This document shows, piece by piece, positions 9,803-17,642 of a stretch of 64,000 nt of DNA. The DNA lies in assembly GCF_016093295.1 (NCBI RefSeq), contig NZ_JAEDAL010000007.1:103372-167371 (forward strand), in the 5' to 3' direction. The position numbers and the translations under genes were made by a program. This DNA is from Inhella gelatinilytica (GTDB taxonomy: Bacteria > Pseudomonadota > Gammaproteobacteria > Burkholderiales > Burkholderiaceae_C). The stretch's first letter is position 1; the number at the start of each line of letters is the position of its first letter. Below the pieces are notes generated by a model that worked only from the letters and a program-made list of their open reading frames with translations, was not told the DNA's origin and did no database searches.

Positions 9803-10228
9803 ATGATTCAAGTTGCCCCATATCTCGTCAGTTTCGTGCTCGCCGCACTCGCCTCTGGGGCCTTGGCGCAGGCCAAGCCGGAGCGGGTGGATATCGGCAA
9901 GCGAGAGTTCGAAGCTAAATGTGCGTCCTGCCATGGCGTGACCGGCAAGGGCAATGGACCCGTCGCGGGACTGTTAACCAAGAGCGCGACGGACTTGACG
10001 CTTCTAGCCAAGCGCAATGGCGGGGTGCTGCCGATTGCGCGCATGTATGAAGTCATTGAAGGCGGGGCAATTGCAGCTCACGGCACGCGTGATATGCCCG
10101 TCTGGGGGCGTGAACTCCGCCTGCAAGCAGGGGAATACTACGGTGAAGTCCCCTACGACCCCGAAGCCTATGTGCGGGCGCGCATCCTGACATTGATCGA
10201 TTACGTCAATCGAATCCAGGTCAAGTAG
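9803..10228 (+). CDS. Periplasmic monohaem cytochrome c
   Basis: A 141-residue class I cytochrome c. A signal peptide covers residues 1-23 (cleavage after ALAQA or ALA). The haem attachment site CASCH is at residues 40-44, preceded by the usual helix start GKREFEAK. A methionine in TRDMPVWGREL (about residue 93) is a good candidate for the sixth haem ligand. It would act as a soluble periplasmic electron carrier. Its oxidase or reductase partner is not next to it. It converges with the last metallophosphoesterase gene with only 22 bp between the stops. Confidence 0.9.
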   Translation: MIQVAPYLVSFVLAALASGALAQAKPERVDIGKREFEAKCASCHGVTGKGNGPVAGLLTKSATDLTLLAKRNGGVLPIARMYEVIEGGAIAAHGTRDMPVWGRELRLQAGEYYGEVPYDPEAYVRARILTLIDYVNRIQVK

Positions 10229-10250
10229 TTAGGTCTGGGACATCTGTTCC

Positions 10251-11771
10251 TCAACGCGGCCTGAGCTCATAGACAAAGGCCGGTGACTGAGCCGATTGGC
10301 CGGCAGGGTGCTCCCCAGGCAGCCAACTTCGAAGGTATTCGACACGTGCAAGATCAGGCTCTACGGTGACGCGGATGCGCCCCGAATTGGGCAGGCGGTC
10401 ACCACTGCGGTAGCGGTCGAAGAAGTAGGCGGCGTAGTTGGGATCGGCCGGCTCAGGTGCGGTTTGGTAGGTCACGCCGTCGAGTTCCTGCCGCACAAAC
10501 ACGTGGTCGTGGCCTTGGAAGAAGGCCGTCACGCCGTGCTTCACAAAAAGCCCGTGGATGGGCAGGGGCCAACCGGGGCGTCGCTGGGCGAACTCGTCGC
10601 GGCCTCGCGGGTCCTTGCCGCCCCACTCGTAGAGGCCGGCCATCTCCACCCCGCCGCGCCCAGTGCCCAGCACGTGGTGGGCAAAGACAAACTTGAAGCG
10701 GGCCGAGCTGCTGGCCAAGGTCTCGGCCAGCCAGCGGTACTGCGCCTCTCCCAGGGTGATGGCCCAGAGGTCCCGCTTGCCTTTGAGCGCCGCACCCGGC
10801 CCTTCGGCGGAGTCGCCGGCGGGGCGTCCGCCTCCGGCCTTGTCGCGATGGCCCAGCGGGTTGTCCACGGTCTGGGGGCTGTGCCAGTAGGGATCGATGA
10901 TGACGAACAGCGCGTCCCCCCAGGTCCAAGCGTGGTAATCGCGAAGCAAGCCAATGTGTTCCACCGGCGTGGTGTTGCCGCTGTAAAACGCGTTGGGGGC
11001 GGGGAGGGGGAAGAGGCGGTTGCGCGCCGTTTGCGCCCAGACGGCGACGTTGTGAGGGCTGCCGTCGAGATTGGCCCTCGAGGCCTGCTCGTGGTTGCCA
11101 TTTACCAAGAAGAGCGGGGCGGTTTGCCCAACCAGGGCCAAGAAGGGGCGCTGGAGTTGGTAGCGCTGCGCCACGGTGGCGGCGGTGCGCTCGGGCAGGG
11201 TGTCGACGCTGAAGTCATCCCCGAGGGTGAGATAGAAGTCCGGCCGATCCGCTGCCGCCGCGCGCAGGGTTTGGGCGTAGAGCTCCGGATGGAACTGATG
11301 GCCGCGCTCGGGGTGGGAGTCGCCTTGCAACTCGAACACGAAGCGGCTGCCGGGTGCCCGTTGGGTGTGGAAGCTGTGCTCCGCACCCATCCGCGAGGGC
11401 CCTTGGGCGTTGGGCCGCAACAGCACCCGGTAGCGGTAGGCCTGATTGGGCGCGAGATCGGCCAATTCCACTTCCTGGGGTACCGCGCCCGTGAGTCGCA
11501 GCCAGGGGCCGCTCACCCAATCCTGGGCGTGAGCTGGTCGGTGCTGCACCTGGGCTTCCGTGTCGGATTGGCTGAGCAGGCTGAGGGCGATGGAGTGCGC
11601 CGTCGGGCGGCCCAAGATCACGCTGAACCGCTCCAGCTCAACCACATCTGCGGGCAGGGCGAGGGCCGTGCGCGCCCCCTGGCGGCGCGGCTTCTCGTCT
11701 TGGGCGGTGCCGAGCAGGGGGGCGAGCAGGAGCAGGCCGACGGCCCAGCGGCAGGTGGAGAGGGTGCTCAT
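10251..11771 (-). CDS. Exported metallophosphoesterase, paralog 4 of 4
   Basis: A 506-residue protein with a Sec signal peptide (hydrophobic core VGLLLLAPLLG, cleavage near TAQ). An N-terminal domain of about 110 residues resembles the fibronectin-III-like domain found before purple-acid-phosphatase-type catalytic domains. The calcineurin-like metallophosphoesterase core follows, with metal ligands in order: GDSH, LGDD, NGNHE, the pair FAHH and QGHDH. It is closest to paralog 1 (shared FVFAHHV-GTGRGG and the PADPNY tail). It has no lipobox and no Pro-Ala linker. It is the last gene of a four-gene operon and overlaps paralog 3 by ATGA. It probably hydrolyses phosphate esters outside the cytoplasm; substrate unknown. 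Confidence 0.88.
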   Translation of the reverse strand: MSTLSTCRWAVGLLLLAPLLGTAQDEKPRRQGARTALALPADVVELERFSVILGRPTAHSIALSLLSQSDTEAQVQHRPAHAQDWVSGPWLRLTGAVPQEVELADLAPNQAYRYRVLLRPNAQGPSRMGAEHSFHTQRAPGSRFVFELQGDSHPERGHQFHPELYAQTLRAAAADRPDFYLTLGDDFSVDTLPERTAATVAQRYQLQRPFLALVGQTAPLFLVNGNHEQASRANLDGSPHNVAVWAQTARNRLFPLPAPNAFYSGNTTPVEHIGLLRDYHAWTWGDALFVIIDPYWHSPQTVDNPLGHRDKAGGGRPAGDSAEGPGAALKGKRDLWAITLGEAQYRWLAETLASSSARFKFVFAHHVLGTGRGGVEMAGLYEWGGKDPRGRDEFAQRRPGWPLPIHGLFVKHGVTAFFQGHDHVFVRQELDGVTYQTAPEPADPNYAAYFFDRYRSGDRLPNSGRIRVTVEPDLARVEYLRSWLPGEHPAGQSAQSPAFVYELRPR

Positions 11772-13195
11772 GGGGTGCGCGGGGTGACGTGGAAGGCGTG
11801 CAACACCTGACCGGGTCGGGCGGCGCTGAGGTAATGCACGTTCAGTTGGTCGGGGCTGACGAGGACTTTGAGAATGCCGGCGTCGCCACGGATCACGCCC
11901 TCGCGGTAGCCATAGGCATCGCCCTCGTGTCGGTCACCCGGATGACCGGGTTGGGGCACTTCCAGGTACACGATGCCATCGCGCTGCTGGTAGGCATAGA
12001 GGTGGTCGTGGCCGTGCAGCACCAGGTTCACGCCCGTGCGCACCAGCAGAGTGTGGATGGGCTCCTCCCAGCCGGGGCGCTGCTGGGCAAAGCCCGGGCT
12101 GCCATCGGCGTTCAGGCCGCCCCACTCGCCATAGGGCACGGCCTCGGCGCCACCGCGGCCTTGGCGATCGGCACCCCCCACCAGTTGGTGCACGAACACC
12201 AGCTTGTGGCGTGCCCGGCTGCGCTCCAGCGTGTCTCGCAACCAGCGGTACTGGGGCTCACCCAGCGTGAGGTCCCAGCGCTCTTCACCACGCTTGGCGC
12301 TGCCGTGCCAATAGGGGTTGAGCACGACGAAGAGTGCGTCGCCCCAGGTCCAGGCGTAGTAGTCCTGCAGCGGGCCCGCATGGCGGTCGGGTTGCGAATT
12401 GCCGCTGTAGAAGCCATCGGGCTCCGGGTTGGGGAAGTGGCGCTTGCGCAGTTGATTGGCAAAGACGGCGAGGCTCTCGGTGCCGCTGCGCAAGAGCTTG
12501 CGGTCTTCGCCGTCGTGGTTGCCGAGCACCAGAAACAGCGGCACGCCCAGTTGCCCGAAGTAGTGCCGCTGTTGCAGGTACTGCTGGGCGGCCGCTACGC
12601 GGTTGGCGTGCTTGTCGACCATGAAGGTGTCCCCCAGGTCGATGTGAAAGTCCGGCGCGGCGGCACGCGCCTGGCCCAGCGCCCGTTCGTACAGCGCCGG
12701 GTCGGTGTTCTGGTCGAGGTGCGTGTCAGCGCTGACCGTGAAACCAAAGGTCTTGCCGGCGGGGAGTGCGGTGCGGAAGTGCCCGCTGGCCAGCGGGTGC
12801 CCATCGGCATCGCTCAGGGTGTAGCGGTAGGCGCGATGCGGTGCCAAGTCGGTCAGCACCAAGGGCTTGGGGTCCCCCTTGACCAGACGCAGGACGTGAT
12901 GGGTGTCCATCGGGCTGCCCTGGGGGCCGTGGCGCCAATGCACCTCGACATCGCGCCGGTGGGACAACACCAGGGCCGTGACGCCGCGCAGGTCCGGGCG
13001 CCCCAAGATGACGTCCACGTCCGGTTGCGCGACAAAGGGGGCGGGTTGGTGTGGGGGCCCTTGGCGCTTGCGCGTGTCGCCGCCGTCGGGCTGCGCGAGC
13101 GCGAAGCCCGTCAGGGCCAAGCCGACGAGGGCGCTGACACCCCACACCAGGCGTCTCAGGCTGCGCAGGGCGGGGATCAGGGTGTCACGGTCCAT
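11768..13195 (-). CDS. Exported metallophosphoesterase, paralog 3 of 4
   Basis: A 475-residue calcineurin-like phosphoesterase. The N-terminus is a signal peptide or anchor with core SALVGLALTGFALAQ and no lipobox cysteine. The family order is complete: fibronectin-like domain (ILGRPDLRGVTALVL), SADTH, LGDTFM, LGNHDGE, FVHQLVGG and HGHDH. The FVHQ version of the fourth motif replaces the His-His of paralogs 1 and 4, as does FIHN in paralog 2. Paralogs 2 and 3 therefore form one subtype and 1 and 4 another. It overlaps paralog 2 by 19 bp at its start and paralog 4 by 4 bp at its end, which implies tight translational coupling. Confidence 0.88.
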   Translation of the reverse strand: MDRDTLIPALRSLRRLVWGVSALVGLALTGFALAQPDGGDTRKRQGPPHQPAPFVAQPDVDVILGRPDLRGVTALVLSHRRDVEVHWRHGPQGSPMDTHHVLRLVKGDPKPLVLTDLAPHRAYRYTLSDADGHPLASGHFRTALPAGKTFGFTVSADTHLDQNTDPALYERALGQARAAAPDFHIDLGDTFMVDKHANRVAAAQQYLQQRHYFGQLGVPLFLVLGNHDGEDRKLLRSGTESLAVFANQLRKRHFPNPEPDGFYSGNSQPDRHAGPLQDYYAWTWGDALFVVLNPYWHGSAKRGEERWDLTLGEPQYRWLRDTLERSRARHKLVFVHQLVGGADRQGRGGAEAVPYGEWGGLNADGSPGFAQQRPGWEEPIHTLLVRTGVNLVLHGHDHLYAYQQRDGIVYLEVPQPGHPGDRHEGDAYGYREGVIRGDAGILKVLVSPDQLNVHYLSAARPGQVLHAFHVTPRTP

Positions 13196-14766
13196 CGGTC
13201 GTCCACTTGGCCATTGCGGCGGGTGCTGGTTTCTTGGCTGGGTAGCCAGGCCCTCACGTACTCGCTGGTGACGCCGCTGGGGCCGACACTCACGCGCAAA
13301 TGGCCCGAGCTGCTTTGAATGGTGCCAGAGTTGTAGTGGTAGTCACGCGCCAGCGTTGCGCCGCTGGAGAAGTTCACGGCGCTGGGTTGGGGCACGGCTT
13401 GGTACACCACCCCGTCCAATTGCTGTTTCACGTAGAGGTGGTCGTGTCCGTGAAACACGGCCGACACCTTGTGCTGCACCAGCAGGGTGTGGATGGGCAC
13501 ACCCCAACCGGCGCGGTGGGTCGCAAAGCCTTCGCTGCCGTCGGCGTTCTTGCCCCCCCATTCGTAGAAGGGGGCCGCCTCGATGCCGCCGCGCATTTGG
13601 CCGTCCAGGCCGCCGACCAGGTTGTGGATGAAGATGAACTTGTATTTGGCGGTGCTGCTGGCCAGGGTGTCGGCCAGCCAGCGGTACTGGCGTTCCCCCA
13701 GCGTGAGGTTCCAGCCATCCTTGCTGGCCTGCGCACGGCTGTTCCAGTAGGGGTCGAGGGTGATGAACAGGGCGTCGCCCCACGTCCATGCGTAGTAGGC
13801 GGCTCGTGCGCCGACCAGGGGGTCGGGCAGGGTGTCGCCGCGGTAGAAGATGCCCGGCTGGGGGTTGGCAAAGTAGCGCTGCCGGGCCTGGGTGGCCCAC
13901 ACAGGTAGGTTGCTGGGGCTGTTGCTGGGCGCGAGCCAGCCCAGCTCGCCTTCGTGGTTGCCGTTCACCAAGAAGAGCGGCACGGAGTGGCTGATGGCAC
14001 CGAAATTGGTGCGCTCGTACACGTAGCGACGGTTCACCACCTCGGGGCTGTCGGCGTCGTCGACCAGGGCCACCAGGGGGTCGCTGTGCTTTTCCGTCAT
14101 GAAGGTGTCGCCCAAGTCGATGTGGAAATCGGGGCGGTCCGCCAGCACGTTTTGCAGGGTGCGCTGGTACACCGGCAGGCTGGAGTTCTCGTCCAGGTGC
14201 GAGTCCGCTTGAAGGGTGAATACAAACGAGCTGCCCGGCCCGCGGGCGGTGTGGAAGCGCGCCTCACCAGTGGTGCTGGCGGCGCCCGCACCCGTCGCCA
14301 GGAATTGCACCTGATAGCGGTAGTCCGTGTCGGCGCTCAGGCCGGACAGGCTGATTTCCAGCGGGACGCCCGGCTGCAAGGCGCTGCTGGCCGTCTGCTG
14401 CAGGGCCCCAGCGTTGGCGGGCCCGTAGGCCACGCTGATTTGGCCGGACTGGGTGGCGGAGAGCAGCTTGAGCGTGATGGTGCTGAGCGTGGGTGCGCCG
14501 AGCAGGACCGTGCCATCGAAGGCAGCCGACGGTGCCGGCGCGGGAGCAGGTGTGGGCGCGGGAGCGGGCGCGGGTGCTGGAGCCGGGCTGGGCGCAGGTG
14601 TGGGTGCCGGAGTGGGTGCAGGCGCTGGAGTAGGCGCGGGTGCGGGTGTCGGCGCAGGCACCGGAGCGGGTTCGGGCGCGGAACTGCCCCCACCGCCGCC
14701 ACAGGCCAGCAGGGCAAGCAGCAGTGGGGTGGCGCTCAAGGCGCGCATGCGGGTGGTGGTGGTCAT
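13177..14766 (-). CDS. Metallophosphoesterase lipoprotein, paralog 2 of 4
   Basis: A 529-residue protein. The ATG at 14766-14764 is chosen because it gives a lipoprotein signal (LLLALLAC followed by five glycines) and overlaps the preceding stop as ATGA. After the lipobox comes a Pro-Ala/Thr linker of about 50 residues, which would hold the enzyme away from the membrane. Then follow the fibronectin-like domain (VLLGAPTLSTITLKLL) and the phosphoesterase core with QADSH, LGDTFM, NGNHEGE, FIHNLVGG and HGHDH. It sits second in the operon. The linker DNA (about 14531-14680) is repetitive and could vary in length between strains. Confidence 0.88.
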   Translation of the reverse strand: MTTTTRMRALSATPLLLALLACGGGGGSSAPEPAPVPAPTPAPAPTPAPAPTPAPTPAPSPAPAPAPAPAPTPAPAPAPSAAFDGTVLLGAPTLSTITLKLLSATQSGQISVAYGPANAGALQQTASSALQPGVPLEISLSGLSADTDYRYQVQFLATGAGAASTTGEARFHTARGPGSSFVFTLQADSHLDENSSLPVYQRTLQNVLADRPDFHIDLGDTFMTEKHSDPLVALVDDADSPEVVNRRYVYERTNFGAISHSVPLFLVNGNHEGELGWLAPSNSPSNLPVWATQARQRYFANPQPGIFYRGDTLPDPLVGARAAYYAWTWGDALFITLDPYWNSRAQASKDGWNLTLGERQYRWLADTLASSTAKYKFIFIHNLVGGLDGQMRGGIEAAPFYEWGGKNADGSEGFATHRAGWGVPIHTLLVQHKVSAVFHGHDHLYVKQQLDGVVYQAVPQPSAVNFSSGATLARDYHYNSGTIQSSSGHLRVSVGPSGVTSEYVRAWLPSQETSTRRNGQVDDRWTVTP

Positions 14767-16367
14767 GGCAGGCGGTAGCTGAAGGCGGTGGAGCCGTGGA
14801 CACGGGTGGCGGATTCGTCGCGCTGCAGGTACGAGCGAACGTAGTCCACCTGCACGCCGTCTGGGGCGACCCGCACACGCGTGTAGCCGCTGTTGGGGAA
14901 CTTCTCGCCGCTTGCGTAGGCGTCGGCGTTCCACAGGGTGTAGTTCGGGTCGGCCGGCTCGGAGACGGTCTGATAGGTCACGCCGTCCAGCTTTTGCCGG
15001 ACCCAGATGTGGTCATGCCCCTGAAAGAAGATCGTCACGCCGGTGCGGGCCATCAGACGGTGGATGGGCTCGGTCCATGTGGGGCGCTTCAGGGGGAAGT
15101 CAAACTGACCGTTGGCGCTTTCGCCGCCCCACTCCCACTGTTTGGCGAGCTCGATGCCACCACGGCCTGTGCCCATCACGTGGTGCGCAAAGACGAACTT
15201 GTAGCGGGCCCGGCTGCCCTCCAGCGTGCGCTGCAGCCATTGGTACTGGGCGTCGCCATGGCTCACATCCCACATGTTGCTGCGCTTGTCCGAGCCGCCA
15301 AACACGTTGTCCACTGCGACGGGGGAGTGCCAATAGGGGTCGATGACCACGAAGAGTGCGTCGCCCCAGGTCCATGAGAAGTAGTTGCGCAGCAAGCCGA
15401 TGTGCGGCACAGGGGTGGGGTTGCCGCCGTAGAACCCATCCGGGGCCGGTTGCGCATAGAGGCTGTTGCGGGCGTTCTGCGCCCACACCGCCACGTTGTT
15501 GGCTGTGCCATCGAGCAGGTAACCCGCGGCTTGTTCGTGGTTGCCATTGACGAGGAAGAGCGGGGCTTGGCGGCCGATCAGGCCCAGGTAGGGGCGCTGC
15601 AGGGTGTAACGCTCCCGTACTTTGGCGGAGTCGATGGTGGTGGGGTCCAGCGTGTCGACGCTGAAGTCGTCCCCCATGAGCACGTAGAAGTCGGGCTGGT
15701 CGGCCGCGGCCGTTGTCAGGGTGCGCGTGTAGAGGTCCGGATCGAACTGGGACTTGAGCCGCTCGGGGTGCGAGTCGCCCTGCAGGGCGAACGTGAAGCT
15801 GCTGCCGGCGGGGCGCGCAGTCATGAAGCTGGCTTCGTCACCAGGAGCGCCCGCCGTGCCGTCGGTGGGCCGGAAGTAGAGGCGGTAGTAGTGGCGCGTG
15901 TTGGCGCTCAGCCCGGTCAAGGCGATCTCAAGCGGCTGCCCCGCCTGCAGAGGCTGGGCCGCTGTTTGGGTGTCGAGCGCACCCGAGCGCGTGCCGTAGG
16001 CCAGCCACACCGTGCCCGACTGATCGGGTGCGTAGACGTTGGCTTTGATGCCACTGTCGGTCGGCGAGCCCAACACCACGTTGCCGCGGAAGCTGCTGGT
16101 GCCGGGCGCCGGCGCTGGATTGGGTGCCGGTGCGGGGCTGGGTGCCGGAGCTGGGCTTGGCGCAGGAGCCGGAGCCGGAGCCGGACTGGGTGCGGGCGTG
16201 GGGGCTGGAGCCGGGCTCGGCGCGGGGGCTGGCGTGGGCACAGGCACGGGCGCTGGGCTCTCGGCCGAGCCACCGCCGCCGCAAGCACTCAAGACCAGCA
16301 GAGCCGCCCCCAGGCTGGCCCAGCGCGGGGAGGGTTTCGGGTGGCGAGGGGGGCGACGCATGGGCAT
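14763..16367 (-). CDS. Metallophosphoesterase lipoprotein, paralog 1 of 4 (operon leader)
   Basis: A 534-residue protein. The ATG at 16367-16365 is chosen because AAGGA lies 6-7 bases before it. The signal ends in the lipobox LSAC followed by GGGG, then a Pro-Ala/Ser linker of about 50 residues. A fibronectin-III-like domain (about 92-180) precedes the calcineurin-like core: GDSH (about 197-200), MGDD (232), NGNHE (274-278), FAHH (393-396), GHDH (450-453). It should be a surface or periplasmic lipid-anchored phosphatase or phosphodiesterase. It is the first gene of the four-paralog operon. A palindrome at 16438-16453 and a -10-like TAGCAT at 16411-16416 lie upstream. Confidence 0.9.
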   Translation of the reverse strand: MPMRRPPRHPKPSPRWASLGAALLVLSACGGGGSAESPAPVPVPTPAPAPSPAPAPTPAPSPAPAPAPAPSPAPAPSPAPAPNPAPAPGTSSFRGNVVLGSPTDSGIKANVYAPDQSGTVWLAYGTRSGALDTQTAAQPLQAGQPLEIALTGLSANTRHYYRLYFRPTDGTAGAPGDEASFMTARPAGSSFTFALQGDSHPERLKSQFDPDLYTRTLTTAAADQPDFYVLMGDDFSVDTLDPTTIDSAKVRERYTLQRPYLGLIGRQAPLFLVNGNHEQAAGYLLDGTANNVAVWAQNARNSLYAQPAPDGFYGGNPTPVPHIGLLRNYFSWTWGDALFVVIDPYWHSPVAVDNVFGGSDKRSNMWDVSHGDAQYQWLQRTLEGSRARYKFVFAHHVMGTGRGGIELAKQWEWGGESANGQFDFPLKRPTWTEPIHRLMARTGVTIFFQGHDHIWVRQKLDGVTYQTVSEPADPNYTLWNADAYASGEKFPNSGYTRVRVAPDGVQVDYVRSYLQRDESATRVHGSTAFSYRLP

Positions 16368-16410
16368 GGGATTCCTTGATTGCCCCAATCAGGGCTTCAT
16401 CTCGGGCTCG

Positions 16411-16453
16411 ATGCTAGGAACCCTGGCCCTTGGGTGAATGACAAGTGCGTCAT
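16411..16453 (-). promoter_or_regulatory. Predicted promoter with palindrome site A (metallophosphoesterase operon)
   Basis: The 16-bp sequence ATGACAAGTGCGTCAT (16438-16453) fits ATGAC-N6-GTCAT. On the minus strand a -10-like hexamer TAGCAT (16411-16416) follows after exactly 21 bp. The inferred transcript start is near 16404, 37 bases before the chosen ATG. The same arrangement recurs at five other places in this block. Confidence 0.7.
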
Positions 16454-16464
16454 GGAACCGTCGG

Positions 16465-16507
16465 GTGACAGCCTTGTCATCCGCCCGGCGGCATGACGGG
16501 TTGCAAT
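16465..16507 (+). promoter_or_regulatory. Predicted promoter with palindrome site B (small exported protein)
   Basis: GTGACAGCCTTGTCAT (16465-16480) fits the palindrome with one mismatch at the first base. On the plus strand a -10-like TGCAAT (16502-16507) follows after exactly 21 bp. The inferred start near 16514 leaves about 30 bases of leader containing the AGGAGG ribosome-binding site. Sites A and B lie 27 bp apart start to start, between two divergent genes. Confidence 0.68.
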
Positions 16508-16543
16508 GAGGCTGTCCCGTCAACCTCAGCCGTAGGAGGCACC

Positions 16544-16855
16544 ATGCACCGATTCCACGTCATTCCATCCATCCTGCGCGCGGCCGGCCTCGCGCTGTCA
16601 TCTGCACTCCTGCTCTGTGCCCCGGCGGTGGCCAAAGACGCCAAGCCCGCGGTGGCGGAGGCCAAGCAACAACTCGAGGCCGACAAGGCCCGCCTGCGCG
16701 CCGACAAGGCCGCGGGCAATCGGGCGGCAGTGGCGGCCGATCGCGCAGCGTTGCAGCGGGACAAGGCGCAATTGCAGGCTGCGCGCTCGGCGGCAAAGGC
16801 CGATCAGGCGGCCGGCCGAGCCAAGCCGAGCCAGCGCGCGGCCAGTGCGCCTTGA
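16544..16855 (+). CDS. Small exported Lys/Ala-rich coiled-coil protein
   Basis: A 103-residue protein starting at the ATG 16544, preceded by a strong AGGAGG. Residues 1-30 form a signal peptide with cleavage predicted after AVA. The mature 70 residues are almost entirely Ala, Lys, Arg, Asp and Gln. They contain near-repeats built on 'DKA-LRADKAAG-RAAVAADRAALQRDKAQL' type heptads, so a long charged alpha-helix or coiled coil is expected. It has no cysteine in the mature part and no recognisable domain. It would be a basic periplasmic protein, perhaps binding polyanions; that is a guess from composition. The gene diverges from the metallophosphoesterase operon and carries its own palindrome site. 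Confidence 0.72.
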   Translation: MHRFHVIPSILRAAGLALSSALLLCAPAVAKDAKPAVAEAKQQLEADKARLRADKAAGNRAAVAADRAALQRDKAQLQAARSAAKADQAAGRAKPSQRAASAP

Positions 16856-17164
16856 CGGGGGCTGAGAGCCTTTTGCGCGGCCGACCGAAAGGGGGCGATG
16901 CCCCCGAGCCGGCCGCGTGTGCACTTGCTGGGTTCGTCCATTCGCCGTTGGGTTGGCCTGTCTGCCGGCCCCGGGCGGATCGGATGCTCGGTCGGCTGAC
17001 ATGACCGAAGTGTCATCGTCGGGTGGGCGGCCTGAGAGAGAGTGCTCGATGCCGGGGTGAGGACCTCCCTTTGGGAGACGGTCATCGCTTCGGTACCGCT
17101 CGGACGCCCAGTGCGGTGGGTCGGATCCGGTCGTGATTTTCAATAGCTCAACCAGGAGACTCAC
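16856..17164 (+). other. 309-bp intergenic region with nested hairpin and palindrome site C
   Basis: No gene is seen. Just after the small exported gene there is a nested inverted repeat: outer arms CGCGGCCG (16876-16883) and CGGCCGCG (16910-16917) enclose the inner stem GGGGGC/GCCCCC (16891-16905). It lacks a following T-run, so it is either a poor terminator or a structured RNA end. Palindrome site C lies at 17001-17016. The last part holds the ribosome-binding site AGGAGA of the next gene. Confidence 0.5.
17001..17043 (+). promoter_or_regulatory. Predicted promoter with palindrome site C (143-residue protein)
   Basis: ATGACCGAAGTGTCAT (17001-17016) is a perfect match to ATGAC-N6-GTCAT. 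At the 21-bp spacing used elsewhere, the plus-strand hexamer is GAGAGT (17038-17043), a weak -10 (three of six). If it is the promoter, the leader to the ATG at 17165 is about 115 bases. Confidence 0.55.
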
Positions 17165-17596
17165 ATGCTGAACGTCAATGCAAGCCCCTCACCTGCGCTG
17201 GATGCCTCAAGGCAAGCGCCTCGGCAGCCGCCGCTGAGTCCCGAGAAACGGGCCGAGGTCTTTGCCGTCTTGGAGAAGTACGACGCCAACGCCCTCAGTG
17301 GCAGCGATGTGGAGGCGATCAAGAAGGCCTTTTCGGCGGCGGGGATCCAAAGAGGCCCCGCGCTGCGCGAGGCGATCGCTTCCGCGGGCTTCAATCCTGC
17401 CGATCTGCACCCGGAGAGAACCGAGGCAGGGCCCGCGCCTCGTCCGGCCAATCTGGAACAACTGCAGACGCTGAAAGACATTCTGGGCGGCTATGACTTG
17501 GCGAATCTGAGCGCCGACGATCGGTCGGCCCTGGTCCAGCGACTGAAGGAGGCTGGATGGGACAGACCGGGCTCGATCATCCATCGGTCGGCATAG
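17165..17596 (+). CDS. Hypothetical 143-residue protein with two internal helical repeats
   Basis: A small soluble protein with no signal peptide and no transmembrane segment. The start ATG has AGGAGA seven bases upstream. Two similar segments are visible: residues about 35-70 (LEKYDANALSGSDVEAIKKA) and about 105-140 (LGGYDLANLSADDRSALVQR), each ending in a glycine-rich turn (AAGIQRGPAL, EAGWDRPGSI). The D-A-N-x-LS pattern vaguely recalls a helix-loop-helix calcium motif, but the acidic ligand spacing of a real EF-hand is not met. I do not recognise a family. Its position behind a palindrome site places it in the local regulon. Confidence 0.65.
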   Translation: MLNVNASPSPALDASRQAPRQPPLSPEKRAEVFAVLEKYDANALSGSDVEAIKKAFSAAGIQRGPALREAIASAGFNPADLHPERTEAGPAPRPANLEQLQTLKDILGGYDLANLSADDRSALVQRLKEAGWDRPGSIIHRSA

Positions 17597-17615
17597 GCTT
17601 TGCCGCAAGAGTCAG

Positions 17616-17638
17616 GGCGCGCTTTCGAGCGCGCCTTT
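17616..17638 (+). terminator. Rho-independent terminator after the 143-residue gene
   Basis: A perfect 8-bp stem GGCGCGCT/AGCGCGCC with the stable TTCG tetraloop (17616-17635) is followed by TTTCC. It lies between two convergent genes, 19 bp past one stop and just before the other, so it may serve both. Confidence 0.75.
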
Positions 17639-17642
17639 CCAT

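Noticed and set aside
10296..13318. Two plus-strand frames of more than 500 codons opposite the metallophosphoesterases
   Set aside because: They mirror the conserved minus-strand genes and lack ribosome sites or motifs.
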